Source of the DNA: Aquanectria penicillioides
Lineage: Eukaryota; Ascomycota; Sordariomycetes; Hypocreales; Nectriaceae
Length of the DNA stretch: 64,000 nt
Reading direction: 5' to 3'
NCBI GenBank assembly: GCA_003415625.1
Contig: PYIU01000008.1
Span: 3,348,001-3,412,000 of the forward strand
Below are positions 1 to 11,049 of this stretch, piece after piece (position 1 is the stretch's first letter; each line of letters starts with the position of its first letter). The position numbers were made by a program, and so were the translations under genes. Under the pieces are notes generated by a model. That model was not told the origin of the DNA and did not search any database. It saw only the letters and a list, made by a program, of their open reading frames with translations.

Positions 1-630
1 GTGCAATTCGCGCAGTGTACGCTCTGCAACGCGGACAGAGTCCTCCAATGACATGGAAGACTGGTCGTGCGCAGCATAATGCTTGATGGATACACCAACT
101 CCATGTTTTTGGATACCATTGACATATGCAGATGCCATTTTACCACTCAAAGTTGGATCTTCACCAAAGGCCTCGAAACCGCGACCAATTAGAGGTGAGC
201 GCTGGAGACACACTGTTGGAGCGAGAAGAACTTGGCATCCCTTTTCCTTGGTTTCTGATGCTAGCATCTCGCCAACAGAGTGCATTAACTCAGCATCGAA
301 TGTTGCCCCCATGGCGGTGGCCGAGGGTAGCAACACTCCCCGTGGCTGAGATGTATCCCCATTAGCAAGACGTCTGTATCCAAAGCAAAAACGTCAACTC
401 ACGCCATTGAAGAAACTCGTCCCACGTGCCCCATGAGGTCCGTCGGTAGTCTGCATTAGAGGTTAGCGATGAGGCGTCCTGAGGTGGAGCAAGAACGGTA
501 CCGTGATAGAGGGGATATTAAGGCGCTCAATTGGGTGTGTCGACCACGTATCTCGGCCAGCCAACAGCCTGATCTTTTCATCTAGAGTCAGATGCTTTAA
601 CGCTGCGTCTACGTCAATTGGTTGATTCAT
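1..630 (-). CDS. GH3 beta-glucosidase, 5' part (cut by window edge)
   Basis: Start of a glycoside hydrolase family 3 enzyme that removes terminal beta-linked glucose from oligosaccharides. The ATG is at 630 and the gene runs off the left edge. After removing two short introns (about 456-503 and 356-408) the N-terminus reads with family landmarks: LTLDEKIRLLAG, the TDGPHGARGT loop, then LLAPTVCLQRSPLIGRGFEA with FGEDP, and a KHYAAHDQ stretch in place of the usual KHF-x-NDQE. No signal peptide is visible (it starts MNQPIDVDAALKHL), so an intracellular enzyme is likely. It is divergent from a sugar transporter at 1243, suggesting uptake followed by intracellular hydrolysis of a beta-glucoside. 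The catalytic acid/base half lies outside the window, so activity cannot be judged. Confidence 0.88.
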
Positions 631-1017
631 GTTGATAATTGCTCCCTATAAAGAGTGGTGAGAAAGAGAGGAGGTGCTCGCGAGGAGCGGCCATAGCCAG
701 CGGTGGGAAGGGATGGGTTTTGAACTGGCGCTAGATGTTGCCAAAACAGGATCTCCCTGTGATGATGACAAGAGAGCGAGTGATTTACCGGTCAGAATAC
801 TAATATCATCGACCACTATCGACTCATGATGCTGCTCGTGCTCCACCCGTCCCAAGTGTGGATGCCGGTCCCGCAATTCCACCGCGGCGAAATATCCCTG
901 ACGCCAATACAAATCAAGCAAGCGTCGAAACGCCTCAACACCAGCCCGTCCTTTTCGAGCTGTCACTCCGGCACGCGTGTGGTTCGACGGTTCTTCTCTC
1001 CACAACCATGGGCTTGG

Positions 1018-1034
1018 TTCTGGGGTCCCCAGAA
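1018..1034. promoter_or_regulatory. 17-bp palindrome with two CreA-type sites
   Basis: TTCTGGGGTCCCCAGAA is a perfect palindrome around its central T. Each arm contains CTGGGG, which fits the published carbon-catabolite-repressor consensus SYGGRG, so two sites lie back to back on opposite strands. It sits in the 612-bp promoter shared by the GH3 gene (starting 630, minus) and the sugar transporter (starting 1243, plus). Binding is inferred only. The rest of 631-1242 holds no gene I can support. Confidence 0.5.
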
Positions 1035-1242
1035 AAGGTCTTGTGATGATCAAGTATTAGCGCCGCCACTCGGGGTAGCATACATACGCGTGGCTTCACA
1101 GTTGTCGAATCTATAAATGATTGGACATTTGCCGGGAGCCCAGATGGTTTGCTGAAACGCACTCGTACTGAGCACTCGCTTCTTCTTTACCTCATTCTGC
1201 GAGAATTATTTTTGCCCCAACTCATCAAGTCAATTGCCCAAG

Positions 1243-2982
1243 ATGACTGAGTTCGCGGCCAAGGTCTCAGACCACCATTCCTCAGAGGTCAGACTAGAGA
1301 TGGCCAACCAACAACGAACACTTTCAGAGGTTGCACCAGACTATGGAAAGCCATGGTGGAAGGTACCTCATCTGATCAAGCTAAACTTGGCCTTGATTAT
1401 CCCCGCCTTGACCAGCTATGTCTCTGGTTTTGACGGAAGCATGATGAGCGGAATGCAGGCAGTGCCAGCCTGGGAAGAAGGTATGACTTCAGCTCTCCAA
1501 TAACCCAAGATGCACTTTTCACCTGACAAAAACTACGTAGCGTTCGATTACCCAACTGGAAGTACGCTCGGCCTGGTTTCGACCATGCAGCTCATCGGTT
1601 CGATTGGTGCATTGCCCATCTCCCCGTACACCACAGATCGTTTCGGCCGACGCCATACCATCTTTGTCGGTTCCATCATTCTCATAGCAGGCGCGGCGAT
1701 CCAGGGCGCATCCAACGGAATGGGAATGTTCTTGGCCGGCAGGGCCCTGGTCGGCTTTGGAGGAGGTTTTGTTGCCACTGCCGCAGCTCCCTTGCTTGCT
1801 GAGCTGGCATTTCCTACGCAGCGTCCTACTATCACGGCTCTTTACAACACTACATGGGTAAGCATCTTCGAGTCAATTGCATGCTACTGGCTCTGACCTA
1901 TCGACTCAGTATCTTGGTTCTATTGTTGCTGCTTGGGTCACCTATGGAACATTTAGAATGTCTAGCTCCTGGAGTTGGCGAATTCCATCGCTTTTACAAG
2001 CGCTTCCGTCTCTTATCCAAGCCGCTTTGATCTACGCCATCCCAGAGAGCCCACGCTGGCTTATAGCAAATGATAGAATGGAAGAGGCTGAGAAAGTATT
2101 GAGCAGATACCACGCTGGAACAAACGAGCCTGACGACTTCGTTCGGTGGGAACTGGCCGAAATTACAAATGCCTTGAAAAACGAGGAGCTTCAGAAATCG
2201 GCTTCATATTTGCATTTCTTCACGACAGGCAAGTCTCTAAAAAGAAATTCGTCAAAAGGTCATATAGAGTCATATTAACAATATCAATAGCTGGAAACCG
2301 TCACCGATTCTTCATTTGCGTCGCCATGGGCTTCATGATCCAATGGTGTGGCAATGGACTTGTTACATGGTACCTTGTTCCTGTCCTCAAAAGCATTGGC
2401 ATCACAAGCGCAGAAACCCAAAATCTCATCAATGGTCTGCTGCAAATCTTTAACTACATTACTGCCATCCTTGCAGCGTTTGCAGTTGATCGATTTGGCC
2501 GTCGGATGCTATTCCTACTGTCCATTTCGGGAATGATCGTCGCATTCATTGTCTGGACCGCCATTTCTTCCCAGAACGAGCAACAGAACTTCGAGAACAA
2601 GGGTCTTGGACTTGGAATCGTTGTCATGATCTTTGTGTTCTTTTTCTTCTACAACATCGCCATGAACCCGGTACCGGTTGCCTATCTTCTTGAGGTCTTG
2701 CCCTTTACTCTTCGTGCTAAGGGCATGACTGTCTTCAATACCGCGCAGTTCAGCGCCAACGTCTTCAACGGGTTCGCAAACCCAGTCATCATTGAGGCTA
2801 TTGCATGGAAGTATTACATTGTGTATATTGTTTTGCTTCTTGTCTGGATCACCCTCATTTGGTTCTTTTTCCCAGAAACCAAGGGCCTTACTCTTGAAGA
2901 GGTTGCGGTTATTTTTGATGGTGATGATACCGTGGATGAACTACCCGAAGGTGTCTCGGGAAAGGCGAAGGATCTTGAGTGA
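1243..2982 (+). CDS. MFS sugar transporter (lactose/cellodextrin permease type)
   Basis: Twelve-helix sugar porter of the major facilitator superfamily, expected in the plasma membrane. Exons 1243-1480, 1541-1857, 1910-2228 and 2291-2982 join in frame to 521 residues. Landmarks are the first helix ending SGFDGSMMSG, the sugar-transporter signature DRFGRRHTI, PESPRWL at the end of helix 6, AGNRHRFF opening the second half, another DRFGRR loop, and PETKGLTLEEV at the C-terminus. The third intron (2229-2290) is GC-AG with donor GCAAGT. Without it the frame stops at 2278. The start at 1243 gives MTEFAAKV; no upstream in-frame ATG is nearby. Its divergent GH3 neighbour suggests a beta-linked disaccharide or cellodextrin substrate, but sequence alone does not fix the substrate. 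Confidence 0.9.
2229..2290 (+). other. GC-AG intron in the sugar transporter
   Basis: The donor is GCAAGT and the acceptor AATAG, with a branch-like ATTAAC about 20 nt before the acceptor. Removing these 62 nt joins FFTT to AGNRHRFF exactly in frame, which is the conserved continuation in this transporter family. No GT donor nearby gives that join. Confidence 0.7.
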
Positions 2983-3089
2983 TCGATACTAGAGGGTAGC
3001 ATATGGATTGAGTACTATGAATCAAAACCCCTATCAATCTTACGAGCTCCCTATTGACAGTTTCCTGCTGTGCTGCCTGCAACTTCAAA

Positions 3090-4380
3090 TCATGCCGACA
3101 GAGATTTTTCTTCCACTTTTCTAGTGCTCTGTGATTTCCTCGCAACATCGCCAGTTAAAAAGTGATGCATGTTTCTAATGAACCACGAAGAAAATACTGC
3201 AGTTAACCCAAAGGCTAATGGAACCAGAAACATGGTTCGAAGGCTCTCCACATTGGCGGCCTTGACCGCTATCTTGATTGCATATTCGATTGCAGATGTT
3301 AGCCCGGGAATCTTCCTATATGCTGCCTCAGTTCCCGCTTCAACAGCTGTGATTGCTTTCGGAATGACAGTCCCATTGAGTCCCGCCTCGACTGCTGCCT
3401 GTCTAACATGAACGGGGATGTTCTCTAGATTCCTGTTTACGAGGATAGTGGAGTAAATTGCCGTTGCGATGGTGCCCATATTACCTCTGCATGAGGCCTG
3501 GAACCCGGAGGTAAGACCAATATCGCCCGGCTTTACAGTGAATGGTACCATGACCAGAGCTAGGAGCTCAACGTAACCAACGCTGAGGCCTGCCATCGTA
3601 GTGAGAGTAATAGCTTTCTTGTCGTCCCTAAGTCCCACGGAAGCGAGGCCAGCTACAAATGCACACATTCCTATGGCTCCGGCGCGCATTTGCCAATGAG
3701 CCTTCATTGCTTTCCCAAAAGGCCGGAGAGTGATGCCGGCCAAGATCTGGCCCACAGCAACAGACCCGCCCAATGCACACTATCGAAACTAGAAATGTGC
3801 CGTTAAAACGTGCAGTGTGACTTACTGAATACCATCCAATCTCCATGACATTTTCTGTGAAAAGACTCTCCACCATGTTAGGCCAGAGCACATTCATGCT
3901 TGTATAAATCATCGTTGCCACGGAGCCGTTTGCTGCCAGTGCCACAAAGTCCTTGTTCTGGACAATTTTGATGGGGATTAAAGGATACGAGTTGGGAAAA
4001 GGGTAGTAAGTTTCTAAAGACGTCAGTTATACCAAAAATGCCATGCCTGACACGGACATTAGCTTACCCAGAACCCAAACACTACAAGGGTCATGATGCC
4101 ACCGACAAGCAGTCCAAGTATGTGCGCTGAGTTCCATGCATACAACTTCCCGCCCCAAGTGATGCCAAGTAACAGCATGATGAGTCCACCGCAATAGAGT
4201 AGAAGGCCAATATAGTCAAGTCATTTCAGCCCTTTCCCAGATCTTTGCCTTGATGAAGGAGGCTGAGATTTGGCGGGTGGTAGAAAATGTAGAGGAGCAT
4301 AATGGATGTGCAGCAAATGATTAGGTTGAGCCAGTAACACCACATCACAAACTGATCTCGCGCCCACAATCAGGGAGCTT
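3090..4380 (-). pseudogene. TRI12-type MFS efflux pump, 5'-truncated pseudogene
   Basis: C-terminal two thirds of a 14-helix fungal trichothecene/siderophore-type exporter. Exons read well from about 3990 down to 3090, including ITLRPFGKAMKAHW, FQASCRGNMGTIATAIYST and a final cytosolic tail. Upstream, LYIFYHPPNLSLLHQGKD and LDYIGLLLYCGGL are recognisable but lie in different frames. An in-frame TGA (likely a former CGA) precedes the latter near 4220. The N-terminal helices are absent: homology ends near 4380, about 60 bp from an arylsulfatase fragment on the other strand. Loss of the first ~200 residues plus frameshift and stop indicate a dead gene. The family exports toxic metabolites; no substrate can be inferred. 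Confidence 0.75.
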
Positions 4381-4437
4381 GCTCAAAATTCAATTAAGAA
4401 CAAACACTTTGATGGTTCACCGATCGGTGTTCAAAGT

Positions 4438-5092
4438 GAGTCCGAAATCCGATCTGAGCATGTTGGTATTGAATTCTGGGGCTTGTTTCCCTGAGGGATT
4501 GTATGGTTACTCTGGTAAATACCAGTTCGTCAATGGCACGGCTAACGCGTACGTTAATAATACGTATAAAGGCCTTCGCATTGAGAGCGAGAGCTATGGC
4601 TTTTATTACTCAGTTTGGTGTACCAATGAGAGGGAATTATATGACATGAAGGTATGCTGAGGTGATTGGAAACGCAAATGCCGTGATGTTAATTGAAGAT
4701 GACGAGACCCGGAGCAATTGAACAATTTCTTGGCACCCCAGTCAGGATCAGACAATAATGATTTAAGACTTCCTGACCGCAACATGCAGTACGTCGTTCA
4801 TCGTTTGGATGCCCTTATGATGGTCTTGAAGTCCTGCAAAGGAGATTCCTGCCGACACCCGTCGAGGCATCTTCATCCTAGTGGTAATGTTGGTGTTTTG
4901 GTTGATGCTCTTGATGCGGAGTTTGACTCTTTCTATGAGGATCAGCCAAAGGTATCATTCTCTGCATGCGAGCTTATATATATGATTGATGCCGAAGGAC
5001 CCCAGCACGCAACTGCGTTTGGACCATGGCTAGTGAATGAAAATGACGAGCAAAAGCCTCTCTTCAACCCAGAATGGAGCCTCTGGGTATAG
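4438..5092 (+). pseudogene. Arylsulfatase 3' fragment
   Basis: The translation reads VNNTYKGLRIESESYGFYYS followed by VWCTNERELYDMK, then after a break LNNFLAPQSG, then LDALMMVLKSCKGDSC and a C-terminal stretch ending in PQHATAFGPW. This is the C-terminal third of fungal secreted arylsulfatases, which hydrolyse aryl sulfate esters and are usually induced by sulfur limitation. The N-terminal sulfatase core with the C-x-P-x-R formylglycine site is missing. Around 4660-4715 the frame must shift by one base to continue, so the fragment is also internally broken. It starts where the inverted TRI12-type pseudogene ends, which suggests a rearrangement breakpoint. A functional short protein is unlikely. 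Confidence 0.7.
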
Positions 5093-6625
5093 ATGGTTGG
5101 GACCACATTTCAATAACCTGCGTCAATCAAGATAACCATGAAAGCAAAATTCCACGCATTAGATAAATATTTTAAATCATCTTTAGTCGCTTTCGCAACA
5201 ACAGCGTCGTTTCTTTGGGTCGTGAAACTCCCCATTTCACTCGGGCTACCAATGTCACTCCCAGTGAAGATTCCGCAACGAGTGAGACAGCTAGTCTATG
5301 TCACTTTGTAGTCTTTGATTTTGAAAGCAAATTAATAAGCATGAATCTGTGAGCTACCTCTCGGGGCGCTTTGGAGGACTAGGTCCAGCCATGCTCGGTA
5401 TGGATAAGGTCATTGATCTCCACCATGTGCATGCACGTGTGCATATGGCTCGGCCAACGGGTAGAAAGACACCCAACACTCCTTCCAGGAATCGGGCCCA
5501 TATTACAAACCTATGAAGGATGGTCCTTTTTCTGACGTGATCTAAAGTCAATCGAAAAGGAACCCGTTTTCCTGGCTATACTGGCGACATTGCACGGTTG
5601 CTAGCCTTGAAGAGTACAGGGCGAGCAATAATTATTTGTAACAGTGATGAGTTTGCAGAGTTGAGTGCAGAAGTCCATCGGAAGTATGACCCGTAGGGCT
5701 GTCCAGTACATTGATGCATGACCCAGCTGAACCGAAATCGTGCTAGGATCTGAGGCGCTAGGATGCATGTGTCGTGAGCTTTCCCGACACCGCCTCGCTG
5801 AAAGTCGCCGAATATGGTGAACATATTAAAACTGACCAATGGCACCAGTTCTCCAATAATTGGCCTCCCTCAAGCCGGTCGTAGGGAATCATCCATTCAT
5901 CAAGGTTCCCAGTCAATGGCAGCATCTCCACAACAAGATCCGCGCTTCGCTGTATTAAGGCTGGTTTCTGCAAGCTGCCAGGCAGCCCTTGCTATCGTGA
6001 GACCAATCGATTGATATTACTTTTTAGTTCCGATTTGCCTCAGTGGAATCTGATGACCCACTTGTGGACTTGTAAGACGGTTGTCTGCACCGCTCGAGCA
6101 ACCCTATTTGAAGATGGCAGTGCCAAGAGCTTTTACGAAAGGACGAGGCCAGTCATCCTTGGCGGTCTTAATGCACGAAACCAAAGTCCCCAGTGGCTAT
6201 GCCGTCGGTTACTGAATATGGGACCATGTGCCGCCAGCTAGACCTGCGCGACCGAGGAAACTATTCGTCACCTTGTTTTCAATTGCCGTTGATCTCTATA
6301 CTTGATGCTTATTTTAGCATCAATAGGTCGAGGCTCCCTCTCTAACAACAGCATGAGGTCGATCATCTATGGCTCTGTCGTAGAGGGAGGGAACATCATG
6401 TGTTGATGTTGGGTTTAAACCATATCCACTTTGCAATACGCAGGCTGACAGCATTGAAGGTACAACGCAGCCTCACCCGGCCGCGGTGGCCTAGAAGACC
6501 TTTTGCCAGTGCTCTACATTTCACATCCTATAAAGTGCTCACATCTCTTCACTCAATAGATCATCATCTCATTACCAGTCTGCAGAGGTCTTCAACCAGC
6601 AGTTCTTCAGATCTTGGTCATCAAT
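5093..6625. other. No recognisable gene
   Basis: Only short overlapping open frames of under 100 codons on both strands, none with a domain I recognise and none joinable by plausible introns. A stretch around 5580-5970 on the minus strand and one at 6010-6240 on the plus strand keep open frames and could be decayed coding DNA. I cannot name the family. Confidence 0.4.
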
Positions 6626-8376
6626 ATGTTTCTGAAAAGCTTTGTTCTCCTCTTCTTGTCGACTAGCTTTGCTAATGCATTGCCCCATGTCGATGACAAG
6701 AGGTCCAACCAGGGGTTGAACTGGAAGTCTTGTGACGACTTGGGTTTCCCAACGAGCTGGAATCTAAGCACGAAAGCTCCACGCTACTGCGCAACGCTCG
6801 AGGTGCCACTGGATTACACTAATAAGAACTCGGAGAAACTTAAGCTTCAATTAGTCAAAGTCAAAGCTACAAAGCAGCCATCTAAGGGAGGTGTGTTGTA
6901 CAATCCTGGAGGGCCTGGAAGCTCCGGGGTTGAAGCAATTGCCGCGGCTGGAGACCAGTTTGTATCGTAAGTTATTGCATCATATGAGCCGAGCGAAGCT
7001 GATCAAATAGAACAATGGGGGGCAATTTGATATTATCGGGTTTGATCCCAGGTAAGCTGCTTGCTGGTTTCCAATTCAAAGCTAATCAGGGAATAGAGGC
7101 ACTGGTCGGACCATCCCATGGAGCTGCAACACGAATACTACTGCAAAGTCTGCCCTCTCTCGACGAACCAACATCACCGTGATTCTTCCTCAACTTGACC
7201 CATACACGGTACTCAAGGATTCGTGGGATGAATATAAAGACTATGCCAAGGCCTGTTACGAAGTAAACCAAAAGACCGGCCGTTTCCTGTCAACTCCATT
7301 CGTGGCCCGAGACATGCTTCGAATTGTCGAGGCTCTCAACGAGGGAGGTTTGATTCGCTACTGGGGTACCTCTTATGGCACTTTGCTTGGGCAGACTTTC
7401 GCAGCTATGTTTCCGGACCGCGTTGGTCGTATGCTTGTCGACAGCGTTGTCGTGCCGCACGAGTACTACTCCGGTCTCTATGTATCGGATTCTCGAGATA
7501 CCAGCAAGTCTCTCAACAACGTCTTCCGCGAGTGCATAAACGCCGGGCCCCAGAATTGCGCCTTGGCAAATTTCTCCGGACCTGCCACCACCCCAGAACA
7601 CCTGTCTGCGGCGTTCGGGGATGCTCTTCAGAGCCTTCTCGACAAAAACAGCGCGGAGAGTAAAGGAGTCTATGTGACGGTGAAAGACTATATTTTTCAA
7701 CCCATGTACAGCCCTCAAAAGATGGCTGAGATTATTGCTGTAGTTGGTCTGGCCCTCCAGGGAAAATGGGACACGCTGACAAGTGCCATTGCCAAAATCA
7801 ATGAGGCGACAGAGAAAGCCGCGGAGAAAGCCGGAGAAGATACTACCTGGGACAAGTCCAGCGGTGCGATCTATGGAATTGGGTGCTCTGATAGCCCTTT
7901 CCGAGGAAAGGCTCCTGAGGACCTTTACGGGTTGGTTCAAGCTCAGGCTGCTCAAGGTCAATTTGTCGATGTAATGCAACCAAATTGGAGGTGCGCTCAG
8001 TGGAAGTTTGACGCTGCAGAACGGTACACTGGCCATTTCAGAAACATCAGCACAAGTTTCCCTCTCATGTACATCAACACACCATTTGATCCCATCACGC
8101 CCTTGAGTGGAGCCTACGAAGCATCCGTCGGATTCAAAGGCAGCAGAATTTTGGTGCACAACGGACACGGCGTCAGTATGTCCAAGTGGTCGTGAAGAAA
8201 TTAAACTGACAGTGAAGCAGCATGGCATTATAAACCACCCCTCGAATTGTACAAACCGAGCTGTCACCGAATACTTCTTGAACGGAGTGTTGCCAAAGCC
8301 AGGAGACAAGTGCGAGCCAAACGAGTCAGGATATCGCATTTCGATGAGGGCCATGGGATTAACTTTCAAGTCTTAG
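6626..8376 (+). CDS. Secreted TAP-type alpha/beta hydrolase (putative tripeptidyl/prolyl aminopeptidase-like)
   Basis: Extracellular alpha/beta hydrolase with a TAP-like C-terminal domain. Exons 6626-6961, 7011-7051, 7097-8171 and 8221-8376 join to 535 residues. It begins with a signal peptide (MFLKSFVLLFLSTSFANA). The oxyanion strand is NPGGPGSSG, followed by FDIIGFDPRGTGRT. The nucleophile serine is in GTSYGT, the acid aspartate in TPFDPITP and the histidine in HNGHGHGIINHP. The C-terminus has FLNGVLPKPGDKCEPNESGY, typical of the TAP-like domain. The first intron needs a GTATCG donor at 6962 to hold the frame; the stronger-looking GTAAGT five bases later does not. Members hydrolyse peptides or small esters; the substrate here is unknown. 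It lies alone between degraded stretches. Confidence 0.85.
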
Positions 8377-8506
8377 GAATCAGATTTGGCACGGTGGATA
8401 TTCGAAATTTAGTTGATATATGCGCAAGGAAGGCTATAACAGTATTATTGTTTTGACAACTCAATAGATTGCCCAGATATATCTTATCAGGGAGGACTAA
8501 ACTCTT

Positions 8507-10550
8507 TCAGACTAAGTGATGAAACCATACGCGGTTGATTTCTAATGTTTGCAACCTGACTATCACTGTCCAGTAAAGACTCTTTTTCTTTCTTTCCCAA
8601 CTTATATCATTGGACTCGCCGTACCTAAACTCGTCTTCTATATGGGCTGGACTTGGAAATAATATGTCGCCCATGATTGAAAACGAGCCGACCGACATTA
8701 TTGGTACCGGGTCTTCAATGAGATGAAATGGCATAGGGCTGATGAACAACCCGTGCATCGTACTGTGCTCAGGGTGTTGACATAGGTTCATTGACGATGT
8801 TAAATCAGCGACAAATGGCAGACCAGATATTCCCATTTTGTGTATCGTTTCATCGTTGCCATTTTGATAGGAACAAGCTTTCTAAATCGTATCCCAAGTT
8901 GGCTGGGTAGACAGACCGGTCATGTTAAATGACTTGTCGCCACTCGAATTATCTTCACTCCGCAGAGGTGGAACCGAGACCCTTGGTTCGTCTAGATGAT
9001 TCGCAAGAAAAGTAACCTTAGGCAGGCCTAGAGTCATATTTCCCAAAAACTTATTCCATAAAAGCCCAAGGTGTCATCCAAAGCTGGGATGGAGTGACTA
9101 CAACGAGTTTGACCAGTATAGCCTGTTAAGTCACATCGCCATAGCTCATTTGCTGGTGCTTTCTGGGCTGTGTTCATTATTTCCAGGACCCCGTTTCCAC
9201 TAATTCTCAAGAGAGGCTAGATTCTTTAGAACATGATATCAAATTCATCGATAATTGGTGACTAGTGTGACACAGCAAACTCGTACCACGCGGAGAAGCC
9301 TAGTAGTGGTTTCATTCCATATGTCGTCGATACTCCTCATGGGCAGCCGTGTAGTTTTTTGCCTGTCTCTCTGGTAGTGCGTGAAAGTATTGGGTCTTAC
9401 CCTTAATCAGAGCCTCAACAGGATACTCGTGAGAAAAAGTAAAACTCTCTGCCAAATTTTTGCACTTTGTGTTTAGATGATGGCAGTGATGTATGAGACG
9501 AGTAGTACGAGAAGGAAGAGCCAGAGCATGGACCTAGACTTCGCGTACTGTGGAAGCATGTAAATAACCTGACCAAGGGGCATGCAGGAGCCGATGGTTT
9601 TTGACAAAGCTTAGAACTCAGTTGAGTGTGCTGATGGGTCCCGCAAGGAAGATATACTAAATGTTCCTATAGTAAAAATAATAGACCAGGACATGTCAGA
9701 GCCCTGAAAGAAATTAGCATCAATACACAACGTATTTTCTTCGGAGTCAACGGGCTGCGTGAATAAGGAAACGCCATGAAATAACCTAAGCTATTTCTAA
9801 CGAGAGCATAAACGCGATATCAGTTATGGGAACATGCAGGGTTGCAGTTTGCACAGCCGTTCTGACAAGTAAGAGGGCTAAAACGCATAATGATATGCAA
9901 TCAACCTTCCGTGGAGTAGAATATAATAGATATGTGCAAGATATTGCAATTATAATTAGGGAAAGTCCAATATAGATGGGGAGCAAAGTCATAATTGGTT
10001 GATACATCTTGCAACATTCCCTAGGTCCCAGTCCGACAAGGTCAGTATCACAAATGACGACACTAAACCTGATCCCCGAATATTATTGATGGCCGGAGAG
10101 AATGTTCGAGCACTTGAGAGTTTTGGTGACAATGGACCGCCTTCAAAATCTTTGTCCACGATGAAAAATAGTGTTGTTGATGCTGGTTGCTTTATCTGTG
10201 TTAGGTTGCCGCCTCCTGTGCACCACATGGGCGGCTCACCACGTATCCGGGGCTGCTGCTTTCTGCTCTGCAAAGAAAACAAGCTGAAATACTCAATGCT
10301 ACTACCCATAGCACTCGAGAAGATACAGATTCCGTTATCATCCTGTCGGATCTCATTGCCATGGGTATTGAGTTGGCAACCAGTCGCCTCATAATATTGG
10401 ATAGTACCAGAACGCTTGCCCATCCGACTAATTCCGATCCAAGTTTAGATTCTTTGGAAGACATCCATTGTGTCGATAAAGAGCCTGTTAACGCTGCTGC
10501 CGTTGACATAACGTCTCCGCTGGCACAATGAAGCCGACAGATATCCATTG
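8507..10550 (-). pseudogene. GT90 / CAP10-like glycosyltransferase pseudogene
   Basis: Pieces of a fungal GT90 protein (capsule-associated/xylosyltransferase type, Golgi membrane) can be followed on the minus strand in order: a hydrophobic N-terminal part (about 9500-10000, e.g. LPIYIGLSLIIIAISCTYLL), LWLFLLVLLVSYITAII, then HEYPVEALIKGKTQYFHALP near 9430, GFSAWYEF after a frame change, SPIIDEFDIMF, and RCSHSIPALDDTLGLL near 9080. From 8836 to 8507 a continuous stretch includes LCQHPEHSTMHGLFISPMPF and MGDILFPSPAHIEDEFRYGE. Stops and frame changes separate them, and homology ends at 8507 where the catalytic C-terminus should continue. The exact 5' limit is uncertain. It is divergent from a GT69 pseudogene. 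Confidence 0.68.
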
Positions 10551-11049
10551 TTGATCAGACTTCGGTTTTCTTCAAACTTGACTGTCGCGGCTGACTTGGT
10601 TAATTTTAGATACTGCATCTCTCAACAAACCTATATTCACATTGTCTCATCCTTGTAGGGTGTGCAAATTCCCGCATTTTCCTTCAGGCATTCGCTACTG
10701 TCATTCAAACTGACCGCCAGCTCCACTCGACTGAGGCCTTCCCCTTTCCAAACCAGCCGTACGCCATGCTGTTGAGGCATAAGCGCCTTGCCACACTTCC
10801 AACCCGAGCACTCTTCCTTCAACATATCTCCATCATTCGCTACCTCCTCATCACTGTTTCTATTTAGGTCATCCTTGAAGTTGCATACGTACACTATCGT
10901 CTGAGTCAAGCATCTGAAAGACACCAGTCTCAGATGAAACTGCACAACCCGACTAGTCTGTGCATATGAAGCTTTCATCGGAACGAGGAGAAGATCCTCC
11001 CTGAATCCTGGAGTAACAATATTCTAGATCTGGCTGAGAGCGTCGGCCC

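Noticed and set aside
646..1053. Minus-strand frame of 135 codons upstream of the sugar transporter
   Set aside because: Overlaps the shared promoter and the CreA-like palindrome; composition and lack of any motif suggest a chance frame.
2229..2290. Frameshift or pseudogene call for the sugar transporter
   Set aside because: A GC-AG intron with good donor and branch site restores the frame exactly across a conserved junction.
7290..8369. A 359-codon minus-strand frame opposite the TAP-type hydrolase
   Set aside because: It mirrors the coding strand of a clearly conserved gene with catalytic motifs, so it is an antisense shadow.
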